Position numbers and translations under genes: made by a program. 64,000 nucleotides of DNA, taken from NCBI RefSeq assembly GCF_021166475.1, contig NZ_JAJOYS010000002.1:186001-250000 (forward strand), given 5' to 3'. This DNA comes from Pelagibacterium xiamenense (GTDB lineage: Bacteria > Pseudomonadota > Alphaproteobacteria > Rhizobiales > Devosiaceae). The notes under the pieces are model-generated. The model had not been told where the DNA came from. It made no database searches and worked only from the letters and a program-made list of their open reading frames with translations. Positions 16,243 to 26,116 of this stretch are shown here, in pieces (the stretch's first letter is position 1; each line of letters starts with the position of its first letter).

Positions 16243-17769
16243 CTACCTGAGGTAGTTCACCAGCGTCAGTTGGCTCACCATCGATGTCACCTGATAGCTC
16301 GCCTGGAGGCGGGTCTGGAGCGTGAGGATTTTTGCCGCAACCTCTTCTTCAGGCGCCGACTCGATGTCCGCCAGCATCGTCTGCAGTTGTGCGTCGTATT
16401 GCGTATGGCGCTCCTTGACGGTGTTCATCGTGGAATTGGCAAGCCCCAATTCCATCATGATCACCTCGATCGAGCCGGGATTGGCGTTGTTGTCTTCCGA
16501 AAGCCGACCGCGCTGGATGTCCACCATGCCCTCATAGCGCGCGGCATTGGTTTCATCGACCGGCGTAAACGAACTCGCCGCAAAGACCGCAAGGCCTTTG
16601 ACGAGCTCATTGAGCCCATATTCGTTGGCCTGAACGCCGTAATTGACCTTGGTGCTTTCATCGACATTCGTCGTGACGGTCTTGCGCGGATTGGTGCTGT
16701 CCTGGCCGTTGTACCAGCGCACCGTATTGTCATAATTGGTATCCGCGACAAGCGCCTCGGGCGGCCCCGCGTCGTACCGCATCACCGGCGCGCCCGAGGC
16801 ATTGAAGAAATTATCCGCTGCCGCGTAGGTGGAAGCGGATTCAAGCGAGGTCGGCACAAGTTCGTCGAGCTTGGCCTGCAACGCCGTCTGGAAATTCGCT
16901 GCCGTTTCCGCTTCGTCCGCGCCGATCAGATACGATCCCGACGGAGGGGGATTTTCATCGGTCGCCTTGAGCGTGATGTATTCTACACGGCCCCGATCGT
17001 CCGGGTAGCTCAACCCGATCGTGATTTCGTCGCCGGCCTCGAGCGCGGAGATGTCGGTGAATTCGACCGAAACCGTATTGGCGACTGGCGCGTCAGGATC
17101 GTGCGCTGCCGCGATGTCGGTCACCGTGGCATAGGCCCCGCCGCCGGTTATACTCGAGAGCTTGAAGCCGAAGACGTGATCCCCGTCCTCGGTCAGCGAT
17201 ACCGTCTGCCCGGCGAGGGTGTTGTCCAACCGTCCATTGTTCGCGGTATCGGCGGCATTGCGCTCGGCCATCACGTCGAGAAACCCGGCCTTGCCGCCTG
17301 CGCCGTTCATGATCATGTCGTAGGCGGAGACCGGCTTGGTATCGGACGCGTTGCCGCCGAAAATGTACTGGCCGGTGATGTCGGTATTGAGCAGGTCGAC
17401 AACCTCCCGCAACAGGTTTTCCGCCTGCTGCTGGGCATTGACCAGCACCGTGCCGTCCGAGCCATACGCATTGGGCACCGCAAGCGCCCGCGCCTCGGCT
17501 TCGATTTCCTCGAGCCGCTCGAGCGAATTGTTGTAAAAGCTCAGCCGCGTTTCGGTGGTGAGGATGTTGGCCTGATACCCCTCGATCCGCTGCAGCCGCC
17601 TACGAATGTTGAGATCGTGCACGCGATCGAGCCCGAGCGAAGCGAGCGTGTTGTAACGCTTCCCGGTCGCAAGCTGCTGCTGCAGATTTTCCATCTGCTT
17701 TTGCATGTTCGCAATCGTCGTCATGTTGCTCGACTGCGCGTAGAATGACTTGTTGACGATCGTAGTCAT
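16243..17769 (-). CDS. flgL: Flagellar hook-filament junction protein FlgL
   Basis: FlgL (HAP3) joins the hook-filament junction to the first flagellin subunits and is secreted by the flagellar exporter. The 508-residue protein has flagellin-like N-terminal helices (M-x-x-L-Q-Q-Q-L-A-T-G-K-R-Y near residue 27; L-N-I-R-R-x-L-x-x-I-E-G-Y) and C-terminal helices (L-Q-T-R-L-Q-A-S-Y-Q-V-T-S near 480). The I-F-G-G-N-A-S-D-T-K-P segment near residue 140 is typical of FlgL rather than flagellin. A long variable insert of ~250 residues makes it larger than the enterobacterial protein. It lies 9 bp after flgK and is co-transcribed with it. Its stop is 13 bp from repeat copy B. Confidence 0.93.
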   Translation of the reverse strand: MTTIVNKSFYAQSSNMTTIANMQKQMENLQQQLATGKRYNTLASLGLDRVHDLNIRRRLQRIEGYQANILTTETRLSFYNNSLERLEEIEAEARALAVPNAYGSDGTVLVNAQQQAENLLREVVDLLNTDITGQYIFGGNASDTKPVSAYDMIMNGAGGKAGFLDVMAERNAADTANNGRLDNTLAGQTVSLTEDGDHVFGFKLSSITGGGAYATVTDIAAAHDPDAPVANTVSVEFTDISALEAGDEITIGLSYPDDRGRVEYITLKATDENPPPSGSYLIGADEAETAANFQTALQAKLDELVPTSLESASTYAAADNFFNASGAPVMRYDAGPPEALVADTNYDNTVRWYNGQDSTNPRKTVTTNVDESTKVNYGVQANEYGLNELVKGLAVFAASSFTPVDETNAARYEGMVDIQRGRLSEDNNANPGSIEVIMMELGLANSTMNTVKERHTQYDAQLQTMLADIESAPEEEVAAKILTLQTRLQASYQVTSMVSQLTLVNYLR

Positions 17770-17778
17770 CGCGGGACC

Positions 17779-19623
17779 TTACATTTGCATCAGCGCGTCG
17801 ATGAGTTCCTGCACGGTCGAGACCACCCGCGCACTCGCCGAATACGCGTTCTGGAGCTCAATGAGCCGTGCCATTTCCTCGTCGACATTCACGCCGTATT
17901 CCGAGCTCATCTTCGTGACCACCGACTCCAGCGTCGACATGTGCTGGCTATCGAGGCTCTGCGCCTTGGACACCACATTGCCCTGATGATTGATCATCTG
18001 GGAGATCATGTCGCTCACCGAGCCCGAAAGCCGCACGCCACCGTCCGAAAGCGCCGTCATCTTTTCCGAGACGAACTCCATGGACTTGAGCGCGTCGAGC
18101 AGGAATTGCGGCCGGTCCGAATCCCCCAGCGAAACACCAGCGTCGTATTGCACCAGCAGCGCGCTGTCCGCGACGATCGCCGAATTGATCTGGATACGCC
18201 CAGCGAACCCCACCATCTGGTCCGTGCCGTCGACGCTTCCGGTATAAGCCGCGTCATTGGCGTCCGTGAACAGGTTGAGCGCCAGATCGCCATTCTGATC
18301 GCCCGAAGCGGCGGCATAGCCGGTCATCGAGGTAATCGTGGACGTCGCGCCGCCGTCGTCCATGACGCGCAGCACCCCGCCGCCTTGATCCGAGAAGGTA
18401 ACATCGGGCCCCAGAGCCGCGTTGAGCGCCGCTGCTGCCGCCGTCTGGTCGGACAGATCAAGCGCGATAACATCCTCGCCGGCCGCATTGGGCGATGGCA
18501 AGGCGGTGCCGTCTTCCGAGTGGACCAGCCGGACCGTATGCGTGCCCGCCGAGTCGGTATATTTGACCAGGACCGAGTCGCCGGGCTCCACGTCGGAAAG
18601 ATCGATTTCGAACCCCGCCGGAACCCCCGCGCCGCCGCCGCCCACCGCCGTACCATCGGTCGTGACCGTGTTGAGCGCTTGCGCCAGCCCGGCCGCGATC
18701 TCATCGAGCTGGTTCTGCACCGTCACCAGAGTATCGTCGCGCAGCTCGATAAGCCCGGCAATCCGCCCTGAACTCAAAAGGTCTTTAGCCACCAGGTCGA
18801 TTTCGAGCCCTGACGGCGTCCGCATCACCAATGTGCCGACGCCATTGGCGTCCGGATCGCTGTCATAGAGCTTGCCGGCGTTGAGCGTTCCGCCCGAGTT
18901 GAACTCGAAGAACGAAGGCTCGACATCGAGAATGCCGACCCCGGATTCGGTCATCAGCGCAACGGTGCCGTCGTCGCGATAGGAGGCCTTGACGTCGATG
19001 AGTTCCGAGATCGACGCGACCAGCCGGTCGCGTTCATCCATCAGCCCGAGCCGGGACGTTTCGTCCTGCGACAGATCGAGAATGCGAACGTTGACGTCCG
19101 CAAGCGCTCTGAGGTTCCGGTTAAGCTCGGAAACCGAGTTGGAAATCTGGCTCTCGGCTTCCTGTCGCATCTCTTGGACGGCGCCGGTCAGCCCGTTCAG
19201 CTGCTCGACCAGCGCCTGGGCCGTATTGAGCACGTCCGCCCGTGTCGTCAGGTCGTTCGGATTGGTCGCCATCGACTGCAGCGCGTTCTCGAACGAGGCG
19301 TAGAGCGTGTCGAGCGAGTTGTCGTCTCCTGGCATCCCGAGATGCATCTGGAGACGGTCGAGATATTCGGCCTGAATGTTGTAGAAACTGGCGTTCGAAA
19401 CCGCGACGAGATGCTGCTTTTCCAGCGCCTGGTTGAACGCACGCTCGAGCGCCAGAGTACGCACCTGCGCGCTGGTGCCGAAGCTGGTTTCGGAAATGAC
19501 GAGCGACTGCTTGTGGTAGCCGGGCGTCCCCGCATTGGCGACATTGCGCGAGACCACGTCGATGCCGCGCTGGCTCGCATTCATACCCCCAAGAGCATTC
19601 GATAATGTCGAACTCAGACCCAC
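17779..19623 (-). CDS. flgK: Flagellar hook-associated protein FlgK
   Basis: FlgK (HAP1) sits directly on the hook. The 614-residue protein has the N-terminal basal-body signature L-S-N-A-L-x-G-M-N-A-S-Q-R-G-I-D-V-V-S-R-N-V-A-N-A-like opening (split over residues ~8-32). The T-P-G-Y-H-K-Q motif follows, with a long D1/D2 region and the C-terminal V-D-E-E-M-A-R-L-I-E-L-Q-N-A-Y-S-A-S-A-R motif near 575. A variable insert occupies about residues 330-480. A terminator separates it from upstream flgE, so flgK-flgL probably have their own promoter within the ~75-bp gap or rely on partial read-through. The coding assignment is firm. Confidence 0.95.
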   Translation of the reverse strand: MGLSSTLSNALGGMNASQRGIDVVSRNVANAGTPGYHKQSLVISETSFGTSAQVRTLALERAFNQALEKQHLVAVSNASFYNIQAEYLDRLQMHLGMPGDDNSLDTLYASFENALQSMATNPNDLTTRADVLNTAQALVEQLNGLTGAVQEMRQEAESQISNSVSELNRNLRALADVNVRILDLSQDETSRLGLMDERDRLVASISELIDVKASYRDDGTVALMTESGVGILDVEPSFFEFNSGGTLNAGKLYDSDPDANGVGTLVMRTPSGLEIDLVAKDLLSSGRIAGLIELRDDTLVTVQNQLDEIAAGLAQALNTVTTDGTAVGGGGAGVPAGFEIDLSDVEPGDSVLVKYTDSAGTHTVRLVHSEDGTALPSPNAAGEDVIALDLSDQTAAAAALNAALGPDVTFSDQGGGVLRVMDDGGATSTITSMTGYAAASGDQNGDLALNLFTDANDAAYTGSVDGTDQMVGFAGRIQINSAIVADSALLVQYDAGVSLGDSDRPQFLLDALKSMEFVSEKMTALSDGGVRLSGSVSDMISQMINHQGNVVSKAQSLDSQHMSTLESVVTKMSSEYGVNVDEEMARLIELQNAYSASARVVSTVQELIDALMQM

Positions 19624-19655
19624 GGCTCAAACCCCATATCGCCCGTGCCACCCTA

Positions 19656-19689
19656 AGACAAAAGCGCCGTCCCGGTTTGCCGGGACGGC
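19656..19689 (-). terminator. Terminator between flgE and flgK
   Basis: On the minus strand a perfect 10-bp stem (19680-19689 with 19666-19675), a CAAA loop and a GCTTTTG tail follow 8 bp after the flgE stop. Confidence 0.85.
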
Positions 19690-19697
19690 AGACATCG

Positions 19698-21287
19698 TCA
19701 CCGGATCATGTTGAGGGCTTCCTGCAGCATTTCGTCGGACGTCGTCACGATACGCGTCCCCGCAGCGTAGGCTTGCTGCGTTACGATCAGCTTAGTAAAT
19801 TCCTCGGAAATGTCCGTATTGGAGTTCTCCAATGCTCCGCCGGTCATACTGCCCTCGGTCGAAATGATCGCTTCGCCGGACTCCGCGGTCGCCGAGTAAA
19901 TACCCCCATCAAGCCGCTTGAGCATGTTCTCGGCATTGAATGTCGCCGTCACCAGCTGGAAGAGCTCCACCTGCTCGCCGTTCGAATAGGTCGCAACCAC
20001 ACGGCCGGAGTCGTTGATCGCCACGGACATGAACGAGCCGGCAGGGTAACCATCCTGATCGAGCGCCGAGACCGACGCGCGGCCATTGGCATTGTCGTAC
20101 TGCGAAACGCCATCCTCGCCGAAGTCGAGCTCGACATCTCCGATCAGCGTCCCGTTGATCGTCAGATCATCGAGCGTCAGCGAGATACTGTCACCCGCCG
20201 CCACCGCGGCGCCGCCAACCGAGGCCACCGTACCGTCGTCGTTGAACGCAAAATCGCCGTTCGGCACTTCGGTCCAGGTCTCAGGATCGCTCTGGCTCAT
20301 ATAAAAGAGCTGCCAGGTATCGGGAGCCTCGCTCATCTTGCCCCAACGCATCTGGACGTTGGCCGAGGCACCGTTCGGCGCATAAACGGTGATCGCCCCG
20401 CCTTCTACCGTCTGCTCGAGGAATTCGGGGATGCCCTGACTCGAAACGCCCGGCAGTTCACCCGTGCCACCGATCGTAATCCCGGTCTGGACGTCATCGG
20501 CCTCGATGACAAGATCGCCACCCACGATCGACGCGGTTGCGTTGATATTGGCATTGCCGTTGATCCAGTTGATCAGATCCTGAACGGTCGTTCCGTCCAC
20601 ACCCTCGGTGAACGTTTCGACGCCGTCGCCCGTATCGATCGTAAAGGTATCGCCAGCCGTGAAATCGGCAAAACCCGAAAGAGCATCGGTACCCGCGACA
20701 GTACCCGTATTCGTGCTTGTCTCCGCCGGGGCATTGAGGAGGCCGACAGCCGGTACAGCAGGCAGGTTCAGCGCATAGTTGATCCGGCTCGTCGCCTGCG
20801 CCGCGATCAGCCCGTTGCTGACCTGGATCATCTGCGGAACCGAACCCGAGACGTTGCCCGTCGAGGGATCGATCGGCACGCCCTTGAGATAATAACCCGC
20901 GCCATTGACCAAATAGCCTTCGCGGTCGAGCGAGAAGTCCCCACGCCGCGTGTAGAAGTTTGCGTCGCCAAAGACCGACGAGCCGTCCGTCGTACCGGTC
21001 TTTTCCGCGACAACGAAGAACCCCGACCCGTTGAGCGCCACATGCGTGCTCGTCGCGGATGTGATGATGTCGCCGCGCACGTCATTGGTCGAGCGCGAAT
21101 AGGAAAGCACCGCCCCCGGCGACTGCCGGCCGACTGCCGCATCCGGGATCAGATCGATAAACCCGGTCTCCATCCGCTTGTAGCCGGTGGTCTGCGAGTT
21201 CGCGATATTGCCCGAGATGTTTTCCAGCGCGAACGACTGGGCCTGCAGCCCCGTAACGGCAGTCGCCAATGCCCCATAGATACCCAT
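19698..21287 (-). CDS. flgE: Flagellar hook protein FlgE
   Basis: FlgE is the hook subunit, the universal joint of the flagellum. The 529-residue protein begins with the rod/hook N-terminal motif (A-T-A-V-T-G-L-Q-A-Q-S-F-A-L-E-N-I-S-G-N-I near residue 7, then A-N-S-Q-T-T-G-Y-K-R). It ends with the matching C-terminal helix (L-I-V-T-Q-Q-A-Y-A-A-G-T-R near 500). A surface insert around residues 190-320 includes an L-I-N-W-I-N-G-N-A-N-like hook-IN motif. The start at 21287 follows GGAGAG; a longer reading to 21347 would add 20 unconserved residues. It is transcribed leftward and ends in a strong terminator before flgK. The gene points away from the P-loop ATPase at 21540. Confidence 0.94.
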   Translation of the reverse strand: MGIYGALATAVTGLQAQSFALENISGNIANSQTTGYKRMETGFIDLIPDAAVGRQSPGAVLSYSRSTNDVRGDIITSATSTHVALNGSGFFVVAEKTGTTDGSSVFGDANFYTRRGDFSLDREGYLVNGAGYYLKGVPIDPSTGNVSGSVPQMIQVSNGLIAAQATSRINYALNLPAVPAVGLLNAPAETSTNTGTVAGTDALSGFADFTAGDTFTIDTGDGVETFTEGVDGTTVQDLINWINGNANINATASIVGGDLVIEADDVQTGITIGGTGELPGVSSQGIPEFLEQTVEGGAITVYAPNGASANVQMRWGKMSEAPDTWQLFYMSQSDPETWTEVPNGDFAFNDDGTVASVGGAAVAAGDSISLTLDDLTINGTLIGDVELDFGEDGVSQYDNANGRASVSALDQDGYPAGSFMSVAINDSGRVVATYSNGEQVELFQLVTATFNAENMLKRLDGGIYSATAESGEAIISTEGSMTGGALENSNTDISEEFTKLIVTQQAYAAGTRIVTTSDEMLQEALNMIR

Positions 21288-21539
21288 ACAACTCTCCGTT
21301 TCGATCGCGGCCCGGCCGCAAGTAGTCAAAACAAGATAAGCAAGCACAGTGCCAATCCGCTAAACCTTTGAATCTATGCGGAATCCCTGCTGTTGACGGA
21401 TCGCCGCCGCCGGATCGCCGGGAAAAATCCGCCCGACGACCGGCAAATCTTGCCGCGCTTCACGGGGCTTGCTTGTTTCGCGATGGACGATGGTCTAAAC
21501 CCCTTGGCCGCAAGCCAAGAACGCGAACGGTGCCCGAAA

Positions 21540-22406
21540 ATGCTCTTTGAGTCCGCAGATCAGTTCCGAGCCCTCGACCGCAAGGCGGTGACGGTCTTCG
21601 GCATGGCCGGCGTCGGCAAGACGCGCCTGGGAAATCTTCTGCGCCGTTCGGACTGGTTCCATTTCTCCGTCGATTTCCGCATCGGCACGCGGCATATGGG
21701 CGAATACATCGTCGACAACTTCAAGCACCACGCAATGAAGGTCCCCTTTCTGGCCGAGCTCCTGCGGTCGGACTCGATTTACATCTCCTCCAACATCACC
21801 TTCGACAATCTCGAGCCGCTTTCGACCTACCTGGGGACCCCGGGCGACCCCGAAAAAGGTGGCCTGCCCTTCGCTGAATATCAGCGCCGGCAGGAGCAGC
21901 ATCGGGTCGCCGAGGTCTATTCGCTGCTCGATGTCCCCTATTTCATCGAGCGCGCCAAGGACCTATATGACTACGACAGTTTCCTGTGCGACACCGGCGG
22001 CTCGCTCATCGAGGTGCTCGACCCGCACAACCCCGAGGACCCCGTGGTCAAGGCGCTGACCGAGCATACAGTGTTGCTCTATCTCAAGGGCTCCGAACAG
22101 GACGCCCACAAACTCGTCTCGCGCTTCAAGGCCCAGCCCAAGCCGATGTACTACCCGCCGGATTTCCTCGTCGCCAAATGGGAAGAGTTCAAGTCCGCCA
22201 ACGGCGTCGCCAACGACAACGACGTCGACCCCGACGCCTTCGCGGTCTGGGGCTTCGAAGCCCTGCTCAAGGATCGCCTGCCCCGCTACCAGGCCCTGGC
22301 CGACAATTTCGGCTACGAGGTCGAGGCGACCGATCTCGCCGCGGTTAAGAACGAGTCCGAATTCATAGAGCTCATGTGCAGCGCCATCGACGCCAAGAAC
22401 GCCTGA
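21540..22406 (+). CDS. P-loop ATPase of alphaproteobacterial type, function unknown
   Basis: This 288-residue cytoplasmic protein has a clear Walker A near residue 20 (F-G-M-A-G-V-G-K-T-R-L). The following region resembles nucleotide-kinase folds (S-V-D-F-R-I-G-T-R at ~41, a lid-like segment with Y-L-G-x-P-G-D-P-E-K-G-G-L near 98, and C-D-T-G-G-S near 155). Similar proteins occur in many alphaproteobacteria, usually annotated only as ATPase. Several upstream in-frame starts exist (to 21393), but the conserved part begins at M-L-F-E-S, so 21540 is preferred. metA follows 32 bp downstream on the same strand and is probably in the same operon. No substrate can be named. Confidence 0.7.
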   Translation: MLFESADQFRALDRKAVTVFGMAGVGKTRLGNLLRRSDWFHFSVDFRIGTRHMGEYIVDNFKHHAMKVPFLAELLRSDSIYISSNITFDNLEPLSTYLGTPGDPEKGGLPFAEYQRRQEQHRVAEVYSLLDVPYFIERAKDLYDYDSFLCDTGGSLIEVLDPHNPEDPVVKALTEHTVLLYLKGSEQDAHKLVSRFKAQPKPMYYPPDFLVAKWEEFKSANGVANDNDVDPDAFAVWGFEALLKDRLPRYQALADNFGYEVEATDLAAVKNESEFIELMCSAIDAKNA

Positions 22407-22438
22407 CCTGCACGAGAACTCTATCGAGGACCACCTGA

Positions 22439-23359
22439 ATGCCCATCCGTATCCCCGACGAACTGCCCGCCAAAAAGACGCTCGAATCCGAGGGCGTCGT
22501 CGTCATGGATTCGACCCGCGCCGCGCGCCAGGACATCCGCCCGCTCGAGATAGGCCTCTTGAACCTGATGCCCAACAAGGAGCGCACCGAGACCCAGTTC
22601 GCGCGCCTGATCGCGGCAACCCCCTTGCAGATCGACCTTTCGCTCGTGCGCGTCACCGATCACACTTCGAAGAACACACCCGAGGAATACCTCCAGACCT
22701 TCTATCAGACCTGGGAGGAGGTCCGGACCCGCAAGTTCGACGGCTTCGTCGTCACCGGCGCCCCGATCGCCAACCTCCCTTTCGAAGACGTGCGCTACTG
22801 GCCGGAAATGCTCGAGATCATGGACTGGACCCAGTCCAACGTCCATTCGACCATGTTCATCTGTTGGGGAGCCCAGGCCGCCCTGCACCACTTCCACGGC
22901 GTCAAGCGCTACCGCCTGCCGCAAAAGGCGTTCGGCGTCTACCGCCACAAGGTTGTCGACTGGCGCTCGCCCTATCTGCGCGGCTTTTCGGACGACCTCG
23001 CCGTTCCCGTCTCGCGCTACAACGATATCGATCGCACCACCCTAGGCAACGACCTCGACATCCTCATCGACAACGACGAGATCGGCATCTGCATGCTCGG
23101 CGACAAGAAATACCGAGCCCTCTACATGCTCAACCATCTCGAATACGACAACCGCTCGCTCGTCGATGAATACGAGCGCGACATCAAGGCCGGGCTGGCG
23201 ACCCCGATGCCGGTTAACCTCTTCCCCGGCGACGACCCGGACAAGACGCCGGAAAACCGCTGGCGCAGCCACGCGCACCTGTTGTTCCAGAACTGGATCA
23301 ACGAAATCTACCAGACGACGCCGTATGAGATCGACAGGATCGGACTGAACGACACCTGA
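22439..23359 (+). CDS. metA: Homoserine O-acyltransferase MetA
   Basis: This enzyme acylates L-homoserine with succinyl-CoA or acetyl-CoA in the first committed step of methionine synthesis. The 306-residue protein aligns from the first residue with the MetA family ([10 protein letters not shown]). The nucleophile Cys142 is in F-I-C-W-G-A-Q-A-A, and the His/Glu pair is in N-H-L-E-Y-D near residue 234. At position 111, which governs acyl-CoA choice in studied enzymes (Gly for succinyl, Glu for acetyl), it has alanine, so the donor is not predictable. The gap to the upstream ATPase gene is only 32 bp, and no SAM-II riboswitch is seen there. Confidence 0.95.
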   Translation: MPIRIPDELPAKKTLESEGVVVMDSTRAARQDIRPLEIGLLNLMPNKERTETQFARLIAATPLQIDLSLVRVTDHTSKNTPEEYLQTFYQTWEEVRTRKFDGFVVTGAPIANLPFEDVRYWPEMLEIMDWTQSNVHSTMFICWGAQAALHHFHGVKRYRLPQKAFGVYRHKVVDWRSPYLRGFSDDLAVPVSRYNDIDRTTLGNDLDILIDNDEIGICMLGDKKYRALYMLNHLEYDNRSLVDEYERDIKAGLATPMPVNLFPGDDPDKTPENRWRSHAHLLFQNWINEIYQTTPYEIDRIGLNDT

Positions 23360-23565
23360 CGGGCTCACGACCGGTATCGCGGTCCGCCACTGCAGAAAGA
23401 GCGCTTGCCCCCCTGCCAGGCCGGACGGTGCTCCCGGCCAGGCCTCCGCTCGGGCCACCGCAGGGCGCTCGACCGATGCAGGTGTACCGGGCCGAACCAT
23501 CTCGCCCGCCTTGCAAATTCCGGCGCACCGCCTACCTTCATTCCGCAATCAGGAAAGAAAGCCGC

Positions 23566-25026
23566 GTGCCCAGCAATCTCCCAACAACATTCGCAGACGA
23601 GGTCGGTATCACGCTGGGCAATCTGGCCGACGCGGCAACCGGCGCCGTGACGCCGACCTTGCGTCTTGGGGTCACCGGCCTCTCGCGCGCCGGCAAGACG
23701 ATCTTCATTACCGCGCTCATCCACAACCTTGTGACCGGTGCGCGCCTGCCGGGCTTCGCCCCAATGAACGAAGGCCGCCTGATCGGCGCGCGGCTCGCCG
23801 AGCACCCGGACAATGCGACCCCGCGCTTTGCCTATGAAAACCACCTCGCCGCGCTCCTGGGCGATCCACCCTTCTGGCCCGAGAGCACGCGGCGCATTTC
23901 GCAATTGCGCCTCACCCTGCGCTACCAGAGCCGCAATTGGCTCAAGTCCCAGTTCGGCGTCTCGACGCTCAACCTCGATATCGTCGACTATCCCGGCGAA
24001 TGGCTCCTCGATCTGCCGCTGCTCACCAAGAGCTTTGCAGCCTGGAGCGAAGAGGCCCTTTCGCTCGCGCGGCGCCCCGCCCGCAGGCATGACGCCAAAG
24101 ATTTCCTCGACATTCTTGAGACTGTGGACCTCACGGCCCCTTCAAACGAAGCAACGGCCGAGAAGCTTGCCGAAGCCTTCACGCACTACCTTCGCGAATC
24201 CAAGTCCGACCGTCAGGCGCTCTCAACGCTGCCGCCCGGACGCTTTCTCATGCCCGGCGACCTCGAAGGTTCGCCGGCCCTCACCTTTGCGCCCCTCCCC
24301 CCGCCATCGGGCCCGGTCAAATCGGACAGCCTCTACGCCATGCTCGAGAGGCGATACGAGGCGTATAAATCGCTCATCGTACGCCCGTTCTTCCGCGACC
24401 ATTTCGCGCGACTGGACCGGCAGATCGTCCTTGTCGATGCGCTGCGCGCACTTAACGCCGGCCCCGAAGCCGTTGCCGACCTCGAAGCCGCGTTGACATC
24501 CGTGCTGGCGTGTTTCCGGCAGGGCAGTTCCAATCCGATTTCCCGGCTTCTCAATCGCAGGATCGACCGAATTCTGTTCGCGGCAACAAAAGCCGATCAT
24601 CTCCACCACTCCTCACACCCTCGCCTCGAAGCCATCCTCAACCGGCTCGTTGCGAGCGCGGCACGGCGCGCCAAATTCTCAGGCGCCCAGACACGACCGC
24701 TCGCCATCGCGGCAGTCCGCGCGACCCGCGAGGGCACGATCAAGGACAACGGCGAAGCGCTTCCCACAATCATCGGCACGCCCGAAAAAGGCCAGGCCCT
24801 GGGCAACACGACATACGATGGCGGCACCGAAATCGCATTGTTTCCCGGGGACTTGCCGGAAAATCCCGATTCACTGTTCAAAACATCTGAATCAACGCCT
24901 CAACTCAATTTCCTGCGCTTCCTGCCGCCCCGGAACCTCACCCAGACCGAAGCAGGCGATCCGGTTCTGCCCAATATCCGGCTCGACCGCGCTATCGACT
25001 TTCTGATCGGAGACCGGCTCGCATGA
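23566..25026 (+). CDS. YcjX-family P-loop protein
   Basis: This 486-residue protein belongs to the YcjX/DUF463 family of GTPase-like P-loop proteins, induced by envelope stress or heat in some bacteria. The P-loop G-L-S-R-A-G-K-T is at residues 38-45. A W-x-P-E-S-T-R-R-I-S-x-L segment lies near 105, D-I-V-D-Y-P-G-E-W-L-L-D near 140, and an A-A-T-K-A-D-H-like specificity segment near 340. The start is GTG at 23566, preceded by AGGAAAG at good spacing; in-frame ATGs at 23428 and 23476 would add residues without family similarity. The stop overlaps the ycjF start by ATGA. The ycjX-ycjF pair is conserved together in proteobacteria. Confidence 0.88.
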   Translation: MPSNLPTTFADEVGITLGNLADAATGAVTPTLRLGVTGLSRAGKTIFITALIHNLVTGARLPGFAPMNEGRLIGARLAEHPDNATPRFAYENHLAALLGDPPFWPESTRRISQLRLTLRYQSRNWLKSQFGVSTLNLDIVDYPGEWLLDLPLLTKSFAAWSEEALSLARRPARRHDAKDFLDILETVDLTAPSNEATAEKLAEAFTHYLRESKSDRQALSTLPPGRFLMPGDLEGSPALTFAPLPPPSGPVKSDSLYAMLERRYEAYKSLIVRPFFRDHFARLDRQIVLVDALRALNAGPEAVADLEAALTSVLACFRQGSSNPISRLLNRRIDRILFAATKADHLHHSSHPRLEAILNRLVASAARRAKFSGAQTRPLAIAAVRATREGTIKDNGEALPTIIGTPEKGQALGNTTYDGGTEIALFPGDLPENPDSLFKTSESTPQLNFLRFLPPRNLTQTEAGDPVLPNIRLDRAIDFLIGDRLA

Positions 25027-26051
25027 GAGAACCTCGCGCCGTTCCAACCCGTTCGCCGGAAAACGCGGGCAACACGGCCCGGGCGCCGCGCGCATTCGCG
25101 AGCGATCGCGCCGAGGAGGCCGAGGATGTTTTCAAAGACAGCGCCGAAGCCCTTTCGCAATCGGACGTAACCCCCGAGCCCAGAAGGCGCGGCGGCTTCT
25201 GGCGCGGCCTTGCGCTTTGGACCGGCGGCACGCTCGTTTCGCTGGGCCTCGGCCTTGCCGCCGAGCGTCTGATCCGCGACCTCTTTGCGCGTTACGACTG
25301 GCTCGGTTGGGTGGGTCTGGGCGTTCTGGGCATATTCGTTCTCGCGCTCATCGTCCTCATCGTCCGCGAGATCGCCGGGTTAATGCGCCTGCGCATGCTC
25401 GATGCACTCCGCGAACGGGCGGCCCGGACGCTCGTCAGCGATAACCTCAAGGACGCCCGTGCGGTCGCAAGCCATGTACTCGAACTATATTCCGGCCGTG
25501 CCGAACTGGCCAAGGCGCGCGATACGCTGCATGGCGATCTGAAGCACCAGCTCGACGGTGCGGAAATGATCCGCATCACGGAGCGGGCGATCATGGCCCC
25601 GCTCGACAGGAAGGCCCGCGCGCTGACCGCCGCCAGCGCCAGACGGGTGGCACTCGTCACCGCAGTGGCGCCCCGCGCCCTCATCGACATCGCCTTTATC
25701 GTTTTCGAGAGTTTCCGCCTCGCGCGCAATCTCGCCGACCTTTACGGCGCGAGGCCGGGCCTGTTCGGCTTCCTGCGGCTCGTCCGCGCCATCCTCGCAC
25801 ACCTGGCCGTGACCGGCGGCCTGGTTTTGACTGACGGCCTCGTCGAACAACTCGTCGGCCAGGGCCTCGCGGCCAAGCTTTCCGCTCGGCTCGGCGAAGG
25901 CGTGGTCAATGGGCTAATGACGGTGCGGGTCGGAATTGCCGCCATCCGCGTCGTCCGCCCGCTTCCCTTCGATACTCAGAAATCGCCGGTCGTGACGGAC
26001 TTCATCGGCGACCTCACAAGGGTCGCGACGGAGAAAACCGCACAGCAATAA
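25023..26051 (+). CDS. YcjF/TIGR01620 family membrane protein (DUF697)
   Basis: This is the 342-residue inner-membrane partner of YcjX. It has a polar N-terminal tail (~1-55), two adjacent membrane segments (~63-85 and ~98-122), then a soluble region and a DUF697-type C-terminal domain (~205-335) rich in short hydrophobic helices. Its start overlaps the ycjX stop by four bases (ATGA), so translation is coupled. The pair's molecular function is unproven; they are often described as envelope-stress proteins. The gene is convergent with a small secreted-protein gene, 65 bp away. Confidence 0.87.
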   Translation: MREPRAVPTRSPENAGNTARAPRAFASDRAEEAEDVFKDSAEALSQSDVTPEPRRRGGFWRGLALWTGGTLVSLGLGLAAERLIRDLFARYDWLGWVGLGVLGIFVLALIVLIVREIAGLMRLRMLDALRERAARTLVSDNLKDARAVASHVLELYSGRAELAKARDTLHGDLKHQLDGAEMIRITERAIMAPLDRKARALTAASARRVALVTAVAPRALIDIAFIVFESFRLARNLADLYGARPGLFGFLRLVRAILAHLAVTGGLVLTDGLVEQLVGQGLAAKLSARLGEGVVNGLMTVRVGIAAIRVVRPLPFDTQKSPVVTDFIGDLTRVATEKTAQQ

Positions 26052-26116
26052 GGGCGGTGCCAGATGGCATCGCCCTCCAAACTTGCAATCTCATGGTGAG
26101 ATGTAAGAGCGGGTCC

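Noticed and set aside
19605-21371. A 588-codon frame antisense to flgE and flgK ends, and similar long antisense frames over flgL, flgI and the secreted phosphoesterase.
   Set aside because: Antisense openness is common where third codon positions are GC-rich. The sense genes are certain from family motifs, and the antisense products resemble nothing.
22407-22438. SAM-II riboswitch, often found before alphaproteobacterial metA.
   Set aside because: Only 32 bp separate the genes, and no SAM-II-like conserved core was seen there or before the upstream ATPase gene.
23360-23565. ATG starts for ycjX at 23428 or 23476.
   Set aside because: The GTG at 23566 has AGGAAAG at proper spacing, and residues before it are Pro/Arg-rich with no family similarity.
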